A stretch of 64,000 nt of DNA from Anas platyrhynchos (taxonomy: Eukaryota; Chordata; Aves; Anseriformes; Anatidae), in NCBI RefSeq assembly GCF_047663525.1, contig NC_092590.1, positions 53,226,501-53,290,500 on the forward strand, read 5' to 3'. The position numbers and the translations under genes are program-made. This document shows, piece by piece, positions 33,237 through 47,246 of the stretch. Each line of letters starts with the position of its first letter. Position 1 is the first letter of the stretch. The notes below the pieces were generated by a model. The model was not told the origin of the DNA. It searched no databases and saw only the letters and a program-made list of their open reading frames with translations.

Positions 33237-35129
33237 ATTAGGCTCGGATCTTGCAGACTTTTCTTAATATTACTTGACACTATTCAACTGCTAGCTGTCC
33301 AAGGCAGTAATTGTGTATCAAACCTGTACTTGGAACATACAGATGCATTTTTTTCATTAATGTAACAAAAGAAATGAAGCCAGTATTTATGTACATTTTA
33401 AACAGGATTTCAGAATATTTTGATAGTTTCTGGGTTTCCATAAATAAGACAGGGCTTTTAAAAGCCATTACAGAAACTGCAATTAGGTGTGATATGGGTG
33501 GTCATCAGCCACAATGCTGTTCAACAGAATTCAAGACAGTTGTGAACATAGTTTTCCAACACTCAAGTGAATTTTTGATAATGCTGATTCTTTTACAACA
33601 TCAGGAATACAACCAGTTATTTGTCATAGAACACTGAAACCTGTCAACTGCTTGGGAATATTTTGACAGGAATAACCTGTGAATCCACCTGAACCACTAC
33701 AGAGCTTCTGCAACCCTATAAAACATGCCTCTTGCCAGGATGTTTCAGGCCTGAAAGGGAGAGGTATCATCCAGCAATTCAGGATGATACAACTGCAACT
33801 GTGCATCTTTAAAGATTTTAATATTAAAAGTTATGCCAAAAGACATAGTAGCCTGGAAAAGAATGCAGGAAGTTAAGAATGCTCAAATAATGACACTAGT
33901 AACTTCAACATTTTTAAGAGACCAAGGTGTAAGACACTGAAAATATAATGCTGTGTAGCTGAACTGATCTAAAAGCTGACACTGAAAGGAGTGGGTCTTG
34001 CCTCTCATACCTCCTGCTCCTGGCTTTGTCATAACGCATCTGGTACTTACTGAACCTGGGTCAATTCATTGATTCATAAGCCCTTTCACTAAGCCAAAGA
34101 CAACAAAACTATTAGATGTATTTCCTGATCCAGCCTACAGCTGTGAAAGTACTCCTGTTGGCACAGGGAGGCGGGACAGGAATGTCAGATTAAGAGCGTC
34201 TTTGAGTACTTATGTAGGGCATCCAGTTCTGAGTTTGGTCTAGTTTTCATTAGAAAGACGTATCAGCTGTGGCCATTGCCTTTGAAATCCAAATCATCCA
34301 CAACAGTGGCATTTAACAAAAGAATGTGATCCTAGTCTGTGTGTGCTAGCTTTTGCTACTGTAAATAATACCTGTCCACAAATTGTAAAGATTCAGCTTA
34401 ATATGATATAAAACAGCTTTGCTCCAGATTTGGGGATATGCAAAGGTATTGTGAGAATAAAATTCCACTCTGATCTTAGAGAAATCATTTAGTGCCTCTA
34501 TGCTGCAATCCATCACTTATGAAAATAGGGATAATGACACTTCTGGTATCTCATAGTGATGATGTGAGGATGCATGCTTTTAAATAAGAGATTTCTCAAT
34601 CATATGGTCATTGCTGAGATGTGAATGTGTAAGTACTATTTTAGTATGAAAATAATGGTAATCTGAATATTAAAAGTACATTTTTCTTCTTCAGTAGCTG
34701 TACTTGTGACAGAAAAACAATTTCCTTCCGGGAACTCTGATTTCTCTTTCACATTCTCGTGAACACTTTTTCTTTACTAAGTAATTATTTCTGTGGCCTA
34801 ATCGTGTAGCTTACTGTGTTCACATGTGCACCTCTCTGTACTTTCCTGAAGCTTAGGGATTTCAGTGTAACTTACTCAGACCTTGCTATAAACCTACAAG
34901 CTATGTAAAAGCTTCCACCCTTTCCTTCAGTTGCTGTATGAACAATTAAAATGTCCCCCCCACAAGCTATTGTTCTCAAGGTCTTAACTATGCTTTAGTT
35001 GCTTTGTTTTGTTTTTTCCTAGTCTGCTTCCCGTGAAGTTCAGTCGATGGTGTTAACATGAACAGGGGTGGCCTTATGGCCCTGAAGACACACAGAAGAG
35101 CACCCGAACAAGCCACAAGAGCGCCCTTG

Positions 35130-35810
35130 CCCACTGCCCAGTGCAGCCGCCCCATTGCTCAGTGGCAGTAACTGGAGGGACGGTCGCTCCTGTCCCCCAG
35201 ACCTCCTGCTTTCCACCGGCACATCACCTTCACCGCGGAAGGGCAGGGTTACAAAAACCAGACCCATATCCGATTCCGAGGCGAGAACCGACAGGTCCTT
35301 ATCTTCCCCTCCCCGATAAAACTTCCGCAGGCACCGCGCCAGGGGCCGCGGCGGGGCTGGGAGGACGCTGCCCCCCAGCAGGGCGCCGGGCACCTCGGCA
35401 AGGCTGCGGCTCTCCCTCGGCCACACGCAGCCCCGGGTGCACGCCTCGGCGCCTTTCTCCCCCGCCAGCTCCCGGCACCGGCGCCCTCCTCTTTCTCCTC
35501 CTTCGCCACAGGCTCCCCGCCCCACCGGCAGCCTTACCCGTGTCCCCGCTCACATCCCAGCGTAATGGCCGCGACCCCCCAGCCGCCTGCCACTCTCCCT
35601 CCGGCTCCAGCTCCAGCTCCACCGCCTCCCTCGGCTCCGCTCCGCTCCGCCCCGCCGGTGCTGCCCGGCCCCCGGCCACCTCCCCCGGCGAGCCCGCCTA
35701 GCGCCGCGCCCCTCCGCCGCCTGGTTCCGCCGGGAGCCCGGCTCCCCTCAGCGCTCTTCGCCCCTCGCGGCCTCCATCTTCGGAAAACGCAGTTGCGAAT
35801 TGGAACCGAA
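35130..35810 (-). promoter_or_regulatory. ATP10D: CpG-island promoter and predicted noncoding first exon of ATP10D
   Basis: GC- and CpG-dense block standing out sharply from AT-rich flanks. On the minus strand, GGACACGG|gtaagg at 35538 is a strong donor suited to the noncoding first exon that the acceptor at 25754 requires. A YY1-like core (AAGATGG on the minus strand, 35774-35780) lies near the likely start of transcription. The exact start site cannot be read from sequence. Long open frames here on both strands are a by-product of high GC and show no family resemblance. Confidence 0.6.
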
Positions 35811-35867
35811 TTCGCTTGCTTTCCTCCTACCCTGCTCCGAGCAGGCCGTGCTCAGACTTCTCTAAGT

Positions 35868-35902
35868 GGAAATAAATAAATACTTAAATGAATAAATAAA
35901 TA
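35868..35902. repeat. (AAAT)n microsatellite at the edge of the ATP10D CpG island
   Basis: Runs of aaataaata interrupted by cttaaatg, marking the abrupt change from CpG-rich to AT-rich sequence. Confidence 0.75.
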
Positions 35903-38900
35903 AGCTGCCCTCAACAACTCGGCTTCAGTGCTGGCAACCCAAAGGTTGTTATCGTTTAAGGACTTTTTCTTTATTTGACCTGAGGCCTCAGCCGGTGGAG
36001 GCCAGGGCAGGAGCCCTGCTGTGACAGGGCTCTGGCTGCCTTGGACAAGCTTGCCCTGGAAATTGACGTTGTTGATCTTTTGCCAGTGCAGCCTGGCGCT
36101 GAAGGCAGCTCGGCCTGTCTAAACGAGGAGTTTTCTAGCCACTGGGCTAATCGAGGTTAGCAAACACTCTCCCTCGTTTTCTAAGAAGTAAGCCTCTGGC
36201 GATTGAGAAACTGCCCTAATTATCTTAAACAAATCGCTGGTATCAGGAACCTCAGTGAGTTTTCTCATCAATAACCTTTCTGAAGCCCAACCCAGCCCTT
36301 ATGCACTTAAGGCCTGAGAGTACTCTTGAAAGCTGCTCTTCACAAAGAAACCACAAGAAATCACACTTAAGTCAGACAATTTCTATTCTAAGGTCATCCT
36401 CTGATGAAAAAGGAAGAAAGAAAGAAAAAAAAAGTTACTTGCAAGTTACCCTTTTGGCCCTATTGAAATGAACTGGAGTTACAAGTACTTACCCAGTATC
36501 AACAATGAAATCCTAACAAGAAAGTGGAGAGGGCTGTGCTGAGCAGTGGCTGCTGGTTGTGCTCTCCTTTCTGTGTCTGTGGTAGGGTTTTCCCGTGTTT
36601 GCCTGCGTTTTAGCATGTCTTGCTCCTTGAGCCCACACTAAAAACCCTCACGTTATATTTCAGTGAACGGCACCTGGCAGTCTGTTCTTTGAACTGCCTG
36701 TATGGCTATCAGGAATTTCAAAACATATTGGCATATGGAGTGGAGTAAATATACATCTACATGAAGTTAAGTCCATAACTGCTGCTTTGAAATTATGCAG
36801 TTTTATTCTGGGTAGGAAAAAACAAGATGTTCTGTTTCTCTGGCAGGATACACCACCTTTGTTGGCTCGGGTGCTATGGGAAAGAGGATGCAACACAGGA
36901 AGGCAGAGTGAGCTGCTACAAGATGATAGTGGGCCTGCCAGAAAGCAAGTAATTTAATGTTATTTTATTGGTTAACATACTGATTTATTGTATCATTCCG
37001 GTTGTTTGAGAAAGAAGAGAACATCACAAAGCTTTTAACACAATAGCTACCTCTCCTGTAATCACATTGGAGTTGTAAATAATTGATATGCAGAGTCCCA
37101 CATTTCCCCATTCATATTTTTTCATGCATGTCATTCCATTCTGTAAACTCACGACTACAAAAGGCATCTGTTTATTTCTCGTGTTTGCCTGGCAATAACA
37201 ATTGCCCGAGCTAGGCCTGCACATCACTGCACTGCAAAAATACCTGACCAAACCTTGAATGAGCTAGCTTGGCTGCCAGAAGAAACACAGCTAGGTAGGG
37301 TATACGAGCTGCTCCAAGAGGTAGGTCTGACTGTGTGGGTTTACTGGAGTTACAAGTACATGGTTTCACTTTTATCCTTTTGTGTTACTGTCCAGTAGTA
37401 CAAATGGTATTGGACCCAAGCATCCAAAGTGACCGTCCAGCATCTGTAAGGTGTAATTAAGCTGTCTTCTCCCAAATAGCCTATGGAAGAGTATATACAA
37501 AGAAGACAAACACCAGAGATAATACTTGATTCGGAAATCTCCCTGATAACTTTTATATGTGTGGAGATAATGACACTGAATGTCTCCCACATGGATATAT
37601 CTCTGTTTTTCCTGTGCAGGATGCAGGTGTGTTCCATATTAATTCCTGAACATGGGAAGGAAAAACTATGGGCACAAGAGGGTGATTGATGACATTAGCT
37701 TAGCTGGAGAGCTCTTTGGTCTTCTGTGTTCTTCAAACCCCCTATCAGTTTGTGGCTGCAGTAACTCTGGAAGCATCAGCATGAACAGCTCATCCAGCTG
37801 TGCTCATATTGGCACTGATAGGGACACATGAAAGAGAGGAATGTGTGTCATGGGAATTGTGCTAACTAAATGTGTTGACAGATTGAAAACTTTCCCATGA
37901 ACACCTGGAAGGAGGATGGAGATTTGTCACAGCATGCCATCAAGCATTTCCTGGAGCACCTCCAGTTAATGAAATACTAAGAACCTGGATATGATTCCCC
38001 AGACATTCTAGTGCCAAATCCACGTAAATAACAGTGCCAGTGGGGATTTGACTTTATAGACATAGATAGTTATTACTGCAGTGTTGATGCTCTTGGACTG
38101 GCTTAGCAAGTACAAGGTGCGTCAGTGTCAGGACCATGGATGTGCCTGAGAGATCTGGTGTGTATTTACAGTATAAATAGTGACATACTATGACGTGTCT
38201 GCTTTAAATGTCTTTGAAAACATGGTAGCATACTCATAAACTGTAGCCAGAAAATTTCTTGACTATCACCCAATAATCTGATCACTTTTCTTCTCTGTAG
38301 CTCTATAGTAAACCCAAATAATATAACTTTAGCAGAGATTTCACCAGAAAACTTAAATTTTAAATCGTATTGAATTATTGTTTACAAGATCATTGGCTAA
38401 ATAATGCATTTAAAGTCCTAATCAATGATATGTGTTAAAACCCTCTGTTTTGCCAGTGCAAAGTAAAGCTGCCTCTTATGCAGATGTGTTGGGGTAGTTA
38501 GTCTCTTAACACAAGATCTTCACATCCATTTCCTGACGGGAGCTCAGTCTGATTCAGTTCTCAGGATGATGGATGCACAGTGAATGAGACAGCTGTTCTG
38601 TATTGGTCTTTGTTCTAGTCTGAGTGTGGCTATAACCTTTATTTACAGTGTCTAAAGTGGAATGGGTTTATTGATCTCCTCATGGAGAGATTGTGTTCAT
38701 TACTTGAGTAAGCATTTTGTAAATATTCATGAATTTTCTTTCATAGCTTCCTGTGAGACAAGTAGGTATTGCTACTTTCATTTTAAAAATGAAGAACTGA
38801 AACAAGGGAGAATAAACACCATATTGTGAAAGTATTTGCTAGTGATTCAGAACATGCATGCTCAGCTTTAAAGATGTAACATTTGCTTTTGTGAATATAT

Positions 38901-39770
38901 ATTTACAGTGCAAGATATATTCTGTGCATAATACGTACACCTTGCAAATCTTGAGTGAGGTAGAGGAAACACGTAAATAGTATCATGGGAACTTCCCTGA
39001 AAGTCACCTTCTGGGTCATTGAATGAGCCTTGTCATTGCAGGCATACCATGTAATCTGGTTCGTAAGTTGGCTGAGCTTTATCTTAAAAACAATTAGGTG
39101 TTTTGTTCTTATTACTGTATGAGAAATCTGGTCCAGAATATGGTTGTTTTGAGGGTTAAGAATTATCTCCAAGCTTCTAAACTAAACTGCATACCCATTT
39201 GGTCTTTTACCAGCAGTGACCATTATTTTAATTATTTATATTGTTCTTTTTCTTCCTCGTGTTTATCCATTGACATTTGTTTTGGTAAAGTTAACATGAT
39301 AAGGATGAATTATATCAAACTGAATGAAGGCTAACTAAATTCTATAAAAAAGTATCCACCCAAAGGTGTAATGCAGTTTAACAAATCTATGCAGACCTTA
39401 ATTAATATTGAATAAAGTGCCATGACGTAGCTTGTGTAGACAAGTTTAAAGGAATAAATGACTGCACTATTCACTTGTACAGTGCTCACATTTTGCCTGT
39501 GGTTTATACCAGTATATGCAGCCAATTGCAGAATGCCGAGAATCCGGAAATTTGAGTTATATTTCAGTTTTGGGGGGCAGTTACTAGCAGCCAGTGGTAG
39601 TTGTTATTGATGCAGTGTTGCTGGTATAACACTTGTGACGTGATCATTGTTTGTTATGTACTTCCATCTGAAAGTCATTAAGATGATGAGAGTTATTTTA
39701 GAAACTTTCATTCTGTTGCCTGTTCTTCAGGAAATAACTAACCATGAACTGGAATTTAGCAAGGAATCTG

Positions 39771-39855
39771 GATTTTTTTTTTTTTTTTACTTTCAAGCAG
39801 CTCTGAATTACCATGACAAACAGAAAAAAAAAAAATAAAATAAAAATAAAAAAAA
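39771..39855. repeat. Poly(T) and A-rich tracts
   Basis: A T17-like run at about 39773-39789 followed some 33 bases later by an A-rich run (39822-39855) with TAAAA interruptions. The two are complementary and could fold back. Confidence 0.75.
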
Positions 39856-41742
39856 CATCTTAAATGAGATCTCATCATCTTCCTACAGCTTCTTATCTTG
39901 GCAGTGCTACAATACAGATGAATTAGTAACCTGTAATGAAACTCTAGTTCATTGGATTCTATGAACCCATGTTCACTACCCTGCTGAATTCCTGTGTTAA
40001 GGAATTAATACTGCCTAATGAATGAATAAAGAGACACAAAACTATATCTCTTAAGAAGAGAAACACATCATCCATGTTACTAATTCTGGGATAATAGGAA
40101 GATGTGTATCGTTGGAAGGTAGTACCAGCTAAGTGAAATTATACACAGATGGCTTTGATGTACTTGGATAAATTCCTGTATCCCTTCTTTTTCTGTTTAC
40201 TGTGGTGTGGCAATTTCCCATGGCTAATCTTCAGCCTTATCTTATCTACAGCTGTAAACTTGTTATTAGCTTGTTTACACTGCTACAAGTTTATTGTGCA
40301 TCAGAATCCTTTGATACACAATCTGAATGTACTTACGTGCCTTCCTTTTCATTGTCTGTATAAGCTGCATTGTATATATATTCCTGCAAGTGATTTAACT
40401 TGCTGATTTTATCTGGTCCACAAAATAAATTTAATTCTCTATCTTCTGCATATCAAACCATAAAAGGAGCTGAGTCAGTGATATCAGACGAACTACTTAC
40501 TAAATGTTTTTTTTTCTGTGCTTGTGGAAAGTTGTTGTCTAGGTAACATTTTTTCTCAATTTTTTTTTTTTTTTTCTTTCCTCATTTAACAGTTTTTCTC
40601 AGTCATCATTTCTGCTGAACAGACAGGTCAGACTTGCTAAACAAAATTTGGGCTTCACTGACTATTTTTACATAGTATTTTATGTCACAACTACTATACT
40701 CATTTGTGGGACAAATTGAAATTATTTGTAATCCAGCAGATGGATAGGAAAGTGCCACTTTAGACTTTGATTTTCTTGGGTATTTTCCATAAGGGTTTCC
40801 AAGGCTGGCTTTTCATGACATGTTTAATCTAATTTTAGGAAGTCTAGTATCAAATCAAAAGTGCCATTGACACAAGACACCACCCTGATACAAATTCATT
40901 TTGATGGGGTTTAAGTAGTTAAACAATTTTGAAAGGGGAACTTTGCCCCACCAAAGTTGCCCCTCTTTATCTGATTACCTCATCTTCTAGAGCAAGTACA
41001 ACAACATAAAGCACAAGTGTGGTTTTAACTAACTTGGCCCAGAAGTTATCACATTCTTATTTCTGGTCCGCTCAGCTAGCCCAGCGCATTACAGATCTGA
41101 GATTAATTAATGAAAAGTCATGGCCTTGGTGAAGAGAAGAGAGACATACTTTCACAAGTATCTGTAGGTCGAGTTCAAGCTTGGAAGTAAGCCTAGTGTT
41201 TATTCTTGACTAGTACTAGATGTGGCAATATCTGAATAACTGCTCTTTGCTAGGACTTTATGCCATATAAGGTATTGTAATTAACATATGGAAAAAACAT
41301 ACCATCTTCTAGTGAACAATTTATATTTTCTCTTTATTTTACTTACACAAATAGAGGAATTATTTGAGGAAAATTAAGGTAATTCTAAATTTTCTCTTTA
41401 GAGTCACTCAGGATTTCAGGAACATTTCAGAATATTTCAGGAACATTCTCTGAACTATGAGAGGAAAATTTCTTAATTCATTTCTTACACCGGCTTGTAG
41501 AAGAAAGAGTAGATCATATCTTCACAGGGCAAAATCCAGCAGGAGAAATTATCTGGTTAGCTCTACTCCAGAATTTGCTCCAGAGTAATTCTAAATAACA
41601 GCAAATCTAATCTTAGCTGCTTCACTGAAAATCAATAATATCTCTACTAATGCAATAGTATTAAACCATTGCAAATCTGGTTTGAATAAAATTCTAGTCA
41701 AAGCTATTGTCACCTGCATAACAAGATTCATTACCTCACTAT

Positions 41743-41868
41743 AAATATATATATATAATCTATATATATATATATTTATATATATTTATAATTTATATTT
41801 ATATAATATATATAATATATATATAATATATATAAATATGTATATTTATATATTTATAATTATATGCG
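41743..41868. repeat. AT satellite-like stretch
   Basis: About 125 bases made almost only of A and T, mainly ATAT, TATATTTA and AATATATA units in both orientations, so strongly self-complementary. Intergenic between ATP10D and COMMD8, directly before one copy of the local duplication. Confidence 0.85.
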
Positions 41869-41873
41869 CATTC

Positions 41874-42010
41874 CTACTATGGTTATATTTCACAAAGTAC
41901 AGAAGAACTAATGTTTTTTATTATGTTAGTTGAAGTTAGTAAGCATGGTGGAGTAAAGCCATAAACTTAATGGATTCCTACACCACCGGCAGGAACCGGT
42001 ATAACAGATA
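41874..42010 (+). repeat. Diverged local duplication, copy A
   Basis: Core 41941-41995 (catggtggagtaaagcc, then acttaatggattccta and aggaac) matches 42631-42685 at roughly 78% by eye, with weaker similarity extending leftwards. Contains a short inverted repeat TTCCT...AGGAA. No coding potential seen. Confidence 0.7.
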
Positions 42011-42557
42011 TTATATCAGATACTACTATCTTGAATTTGTTCATGAGCCATACATATTTCACACTTTTGCAGCTATCAGTGACTAAGCCATGAGAAAATC
42101 ATTTGCCATTGCAAAGAAGTATGCAAAATACTTCTCTTGTTTTTGTATCTAATCTGAGATAGCAGAGGCTAACAGCTGGGCTTTTCTCTCTCATGCTGAA
42201 GAGGAACTGCAGTAATATCATTCAAAGCAGAATTTGTCATGGGATGGTAGGTCATGCAGGTCAGAAAACTGCAGCAACAGTGCAATAGTTAGCAAGATTT
42301 GAAAAGCTGGTAACTGTAAGGAAGTTGTCCAGGACTCTTACAGCTGCTTCCTCAAATCTACATTTCTTATTAATGCATGAACATTTAGAGAAGAGGTAAC
42401 TTCGCTTTCAATGCATTTCTTCAGGCCTTCTTTTCCTCTGTGATATATTTCCTTGTATTCCTCAAGAGCACTATATTTGTCCTGTTTGATATCATATTAC
42501 CACATTTACCAAGAAAAAAGAGTTTCCATCATTTTGAACACATACCTGGCTTGTTGT

Positions 42558-42700
42558 CATGGTCATACTTTTCCAAAATACAGGGGAAGTTATATATATA
42601 TTTTTTATCAGATGTTAATTAAAGTTCATAAACATGATGATGTAAAACCACAGACTTAATGGATTCCTATATTACCTGTAGGAACAGTCAGACATTACTG
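42558..42700 (+). repeat. Diverged local duplication, copy B
   Basis: Partner of 41874-42010, same orientation, about 690 bases away. The shared block includes acttaatggattccta and taggaac, here forming a 6-base inverted repeat TTCCTA...TAGGAA. Similarity fades after the block. Confidence 0.7.
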
Positions 42701-42834
42701 TTTTAATTTTGCAGGTGGGGAAACTTAGATGTAAGAAGATGAAGTGGGTTGTCTGAGTCTAGGAAATAATATATGACAGAGTTGGGATTTTTTCCTTATC
42801 CTAGTTCTGTGCTAAGTGCATTAGTCATAGAGTT

Positions 42835-42885
42835 AAAAAAATAAATAGACAAACAAACAAACAAAAAAAACCAACAACAAATAAA
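42835..42885. repeat. A-rich (AAAC)n tract
   Basis: aaacaaacaaacaaa-type run with poly(A) flanks, intergenic. Confidence 0.75.
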
Positions 42886-45800
42886 CAATGGGAACATGTT
42901 AAACATCCTTCAAAGAAACTTATACATCTATAGTGCGATAACAGACTCCATTTTCCTGAGCTTGAATACAGGCATGGGTAGACAGGATTTACTCTTTAAC
43001 AAAAGTCTAGGAATGTCTTCATTGAAGTCTATATAACTATTATTTCCCGTGGAAGAAGAAAGGACAGAAGTAGGATGCACATGTGGAAAGCTGCCCCTTA
43101 TGTATTAACTATAGACCCCAAGAAAGTCCAGGCTTTCTGGCCAGCATGATGTCCTGCCAAACTGGACACAGACTGACAAGACTGAAAGTCTTGTAAATCC
43201 CAAGGCCATTTGCCTTGGGAGTAATTGATTGAATTTACACTGGAAGGGAGTTAGTGACAACAAAGCACTGTTGTGCTGTACTGGCAAAAGCACCCTCACC
43301 ATGGATGTAGTTATATTAGCAAATTGTGCTTCTACTTAGTCTGGTAAAATTACCTTCTCTTTTTATGCCCTTGCTGAAACCACCTCCGTCAGCAAAAACA
43401 GAGCTTTGCCAGCATAAGTATTTGACCAACTGCTGTTTCCACTACCATAAAATATTATGTGATAAAAATAAAATATATAGTGGCATTCAAATCAGAGTCA
43501 TATAATAAATAGAATCCATGAATTTCTTGTGTGGATAAGAGGAGATGTACCTAGTAGTGTGTTTATTATTTTAGGAATACTTTCTCCCCACTGCTATTAT
43601 GACATGATGCAACTTGCTATGCAGCATACTCCAGTGTCTACTAATTGTTGTTTACATACAGGGTGAAGTGTCATTATAATCTACCTCTAGGGCATTTTCT
43701 TTTATCTTTTCTGATGTCCAAATAATTTTGAAAAGCACCAACAGTTTATTACCATTCATTATTGATATTACAGTTTTAGGGTTAGGATTAGAGACAAAGA
43801 TTTGGCTTATGTTTTTAATGCATCTGTCCTAAAAGTGACTATTAATTTTTTGTTGTCTTTTTGCATTCCGGCCATTACAATCATTAAACCTGCACCATGG
43901 CAAGTAAAATTCCAGTCCTCACATGTACCTGGTTTGTAGTTCACCTAGGACTCTTAAAAAAGAAAACAGGAATGTGGAAGAATAGAAATGGAAACAATAG
44001 ATTTTTCCTTATAAAATGGTAGCAACAGACCAGATGAAAATAAACTTTTCTGCATGTTCCCTGAACCCAAGACAGGAAATAATGGGCCTGAATTGCAGAA
44101 GAGGAGAGTTAGGAGAATATTCATAGAGACTGCAGTAGGGCAAAGACTCCTCCTTCTACTGTCAAAGAAGCTTGTGCAAAATAGGGTATCATGGTTATGG
44201 GAGAGGAAAGGCAAGATATCCAGGTCCCAAAATGTCTGTGCCTGCCCATTTATGGACAGATATTGACAAGTGGGACTTGCGAGCATAAAGCCCTGGTTAC
44301 TGACTCTGGTTTGTCTTAAGAGCTATTACCCCAGTATGGGGGTATGGCTCAAGCCAACTACAGGCTCCTTGGCCTACAGCAGGTCATTCCTCTGGTCAAA
44401 GTTATTTCCCTTTGTACAGGGTGTGAAATCGGCTCCTGACCCTTCTACTACTTCAGCCATGCAATTGTCAAGACGTATTCAGTACAGATATTTGAAAATC
44501 TTATGATACAACTAATGTAATTTTGAGTAATATCTGCAGGATTTTATCCATTGGTACTTCAGTCTATGCTTGGAGAGTCTCTGGCAATAGCAGTTTCTCT
44601 CTTTTATCTTACAGTGTAGCAAGTGCTTACTATGTTCTTTTCTGTGAAAGGTGGTAGAGAGTTCAGTGTATTAATTATTTGTCTCTAAGGTGATTTTGAA
44701 CAAGAACATCCTTTACAGCTATTGCTAGATCTTCAGTGCAGTCTGTTAGAAGGACAGAACTGCTGCAGAGGATTTTGAAATTCCAGAATGAGAAGTGAAA
44801 TCAATAATTAATGAAGTCTCTCAATACATCTCTTTGTTGGAAAAATCTAGAGAAGATAGAGACAAGTATAGAAATATGGACATAGTCAATATCCACTGTG
44901 TATGATGCACCATACTCAACATGTGTCGTAGATTAAATACATGAGTGTGCCACAGTGCCACAGCTTCTGTTTCAGAACTTGGGGGGACCAAATCTTGTCA
45001 TGGCTTTGTGTGTGTTCACATTTTACAAGTGAAATTATTTGAGAAACTGATTTCTCATTCAAGAGAGGAAACTCTGATTTGACTATAATCTCAAGAGTGT
45101 AAGTCACCTCCAGGGTAAAATTAAACAAGACTGAATGCTACATTCAGTGAACCTGCAGACATTTCAGCTGTTGAAGAGTAAGGATAATGATGCAGATGAT
45201 AGCTTATGAAGAGCAAATAGCTAATAAAAAAATGTTCTGCACATCAGTGTCAAGTTGTTTATCCAGCCTCACTTATTATAAGCTTGAATGGGTGGTCAGA
45301 GTGTAAAAATTAAATGAAGATACATTATTTTCGATTTCATTTAGCTGTAGCATATCAAAATGTGTATGTTTATAAGTAAGCTTCTACAAAAGCTTTTTAT
45401 ATTTCTGGTTTAATAGTTAAAGTGGTTCACTGATTGATACTCATTTCAGGACCAATTTCATCTGCTCTAAGCATGGGTTGCCAGAAGGGGTAGTTTTGAC
45501 TTCCCCCTCAGTCCTAACCACAAAGTTCTCTTCTGCCAGAAGTGGTGCTCTGTTGAAACCCGGCTTAAATCTAACTTTGTGACCAAAATACAGAAGTAAA
45601 AAAATAACAATTCATTTTCAGCTGTATCAGCTATATTCTGCAGTTGCAGTTTCATCCTGCAGCCACAAGCACCCTAAAGGAAAAAGAAGCAGAGCTGGAG
45701 TAAAGGGAATAGCAGGACCTCCCTTTTCCAGGCCATGAATTAAGCTCAGCTTGATCTGAACCGCAGTCTCATGTTTCTTCTGCACTTAAAAACCATTACG

Positions 45801-47222
45801 GGTACCTCTGTGTTGGTAAAATACATAGTCATCTATTTCTACTAATATACCAATTTAATAGTTCCTTGTGGGACAGAGTTATACTCATCTTCAGATGCTC
45901 CCTCCAACTGGATATACTTAGAGCAATGTAAACCACCTCTACGCTATAATATATAATCCTATAATATTAAGAGATTCTGATTATTAAATTATTTCCAAAT
46001 GTTTTAAAAACAAGGGCAACAAAAGAATTCAAAATAGGTTTAATCACTGCAGTTTAGCTTGTTGGTTATCTGTAAAATCAAACAAAACCATCAAGGAGCC
46101 AGTAGGAATGTGGATACTATAATTCAAAATTCTCTCCACATTTCTCACTTGTGAAGCTGCTCCTTGTCATCCTAGAGTCTTTTGTCTACCTACTTATCTT
46201 TCCACAAGTTTCCCTCCCTGTCTCTGTGGTTACTCGACAACTTGCATTCAGAGGGGTGGGGTGGGTTATTGCTGCTGTGGTACAGAACCATGACAAATTG
46301 GTATTTTCAAGGCCTAAGACCTGATGGTGGATCCAAATAATGCAAATCTAAACAAACTCCAAACTGACAAGGCCAGTCTTGTTTGCCACACTACTTTGTA
46401 ATTTTACACGGGCTCAGCAACATGCATTCAGCTAACCCAGCTCTGATTTCCTTGCCCAGTACTACTCTGCTCCTCCTATGTCAGAAAAAAAAAGCTATAC
46501 ATCTATGAAAAGTCAAACTCTTTACTCCTAAGACCTGGAAAAAACAATTAAACAAACAATCAAAAACCTGTTTTGAAAGGTGTTTACTGAGATTTTGTCA
46601 GAATGCGTGGTTCCTTGTCCTCTTTTACACATTCCTGTCTTTCAAGTGTTATGTAAATCTGTTGCATTTATCTCTTGTTTGGTCCTATTCAATTGAGTGG
46701 GACACTCACTACCTTTCTCCTTATCCCCCTATTTTATTTCTCCCTAAATCTGGATTTCCTTTATATTACTCTTGTGTGGTCGCTGGCTCTGTCTTCTTTG
46801 AAGCAGAAGCTCCCCCTGCTGCTCTCGTTTGTAGTGTGCAACATCGTAGAGTTAGAAACTGGATAGCTTTCCAGTCATCTAACAAAATGTATTCTGGGAG
46901 AATAAAGGAAGTTATTATTCAAAATGATCTAAAATAAAACTAGTTTTTCTTTGAAATTTCAACTTTTCCTGAATTCGATATCAGCATGAAGTAATTTCAC
47001 CATAATAAATTTAAATACATTTTCCAGAAGCCTTTATTAAAAATTTATTAGCATTTGCAATCTCTGAGAGGAATTGGGTGCATCTGAAAGTTTGCAGTCA
47101 GCAAAACGTGGAATTGCTTCCTCCCCATCTGTTCCTTCCCCCAAACTCCCACACACCACTCTGTTTCTCTCATACTCGCGGTCGGAGAAGACGTGCTGCA
47201 AACTGACTTAACCAGCCTGTGC

Positions 47223-47246
47223 TTTTTTTTTTTTTTTTTTTTTTTT
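47223..47246. repeat. Poly(T) tract, T24
   Basis: Uninterrupted T run upstream of COMMD8. No retrocopy body with a recognisable coding frame is seen on either side. Confidence 0.9.

Larger units (their letters stand above)
25754..35537 (-). other. ATP10D: ATP10D first intron (predicted, about 9.8 kb)
   Basis: Runs from the acceptor before the 5' UTR/start exon to the predicted donor in the CpG island. Contains an inverted CR1 end (26318-26520), (TTTA)n and (TTATAT)n tracts and a degenerate tandem repeat at 33157-33236. No exon with family resemblance is seen. Large first introns often carry enhancers, but none can be named here. Confidence 0.6.

Noticed and set aside
35040-35879. Several long open frames on both strands (up to 186 codons)
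   Set aside because: They overlap one another within a CpG island, are Pro/Ala/Arg-rich and match no family. High GC content removes stop codons; the region is better explained as the ATP10D promoter.
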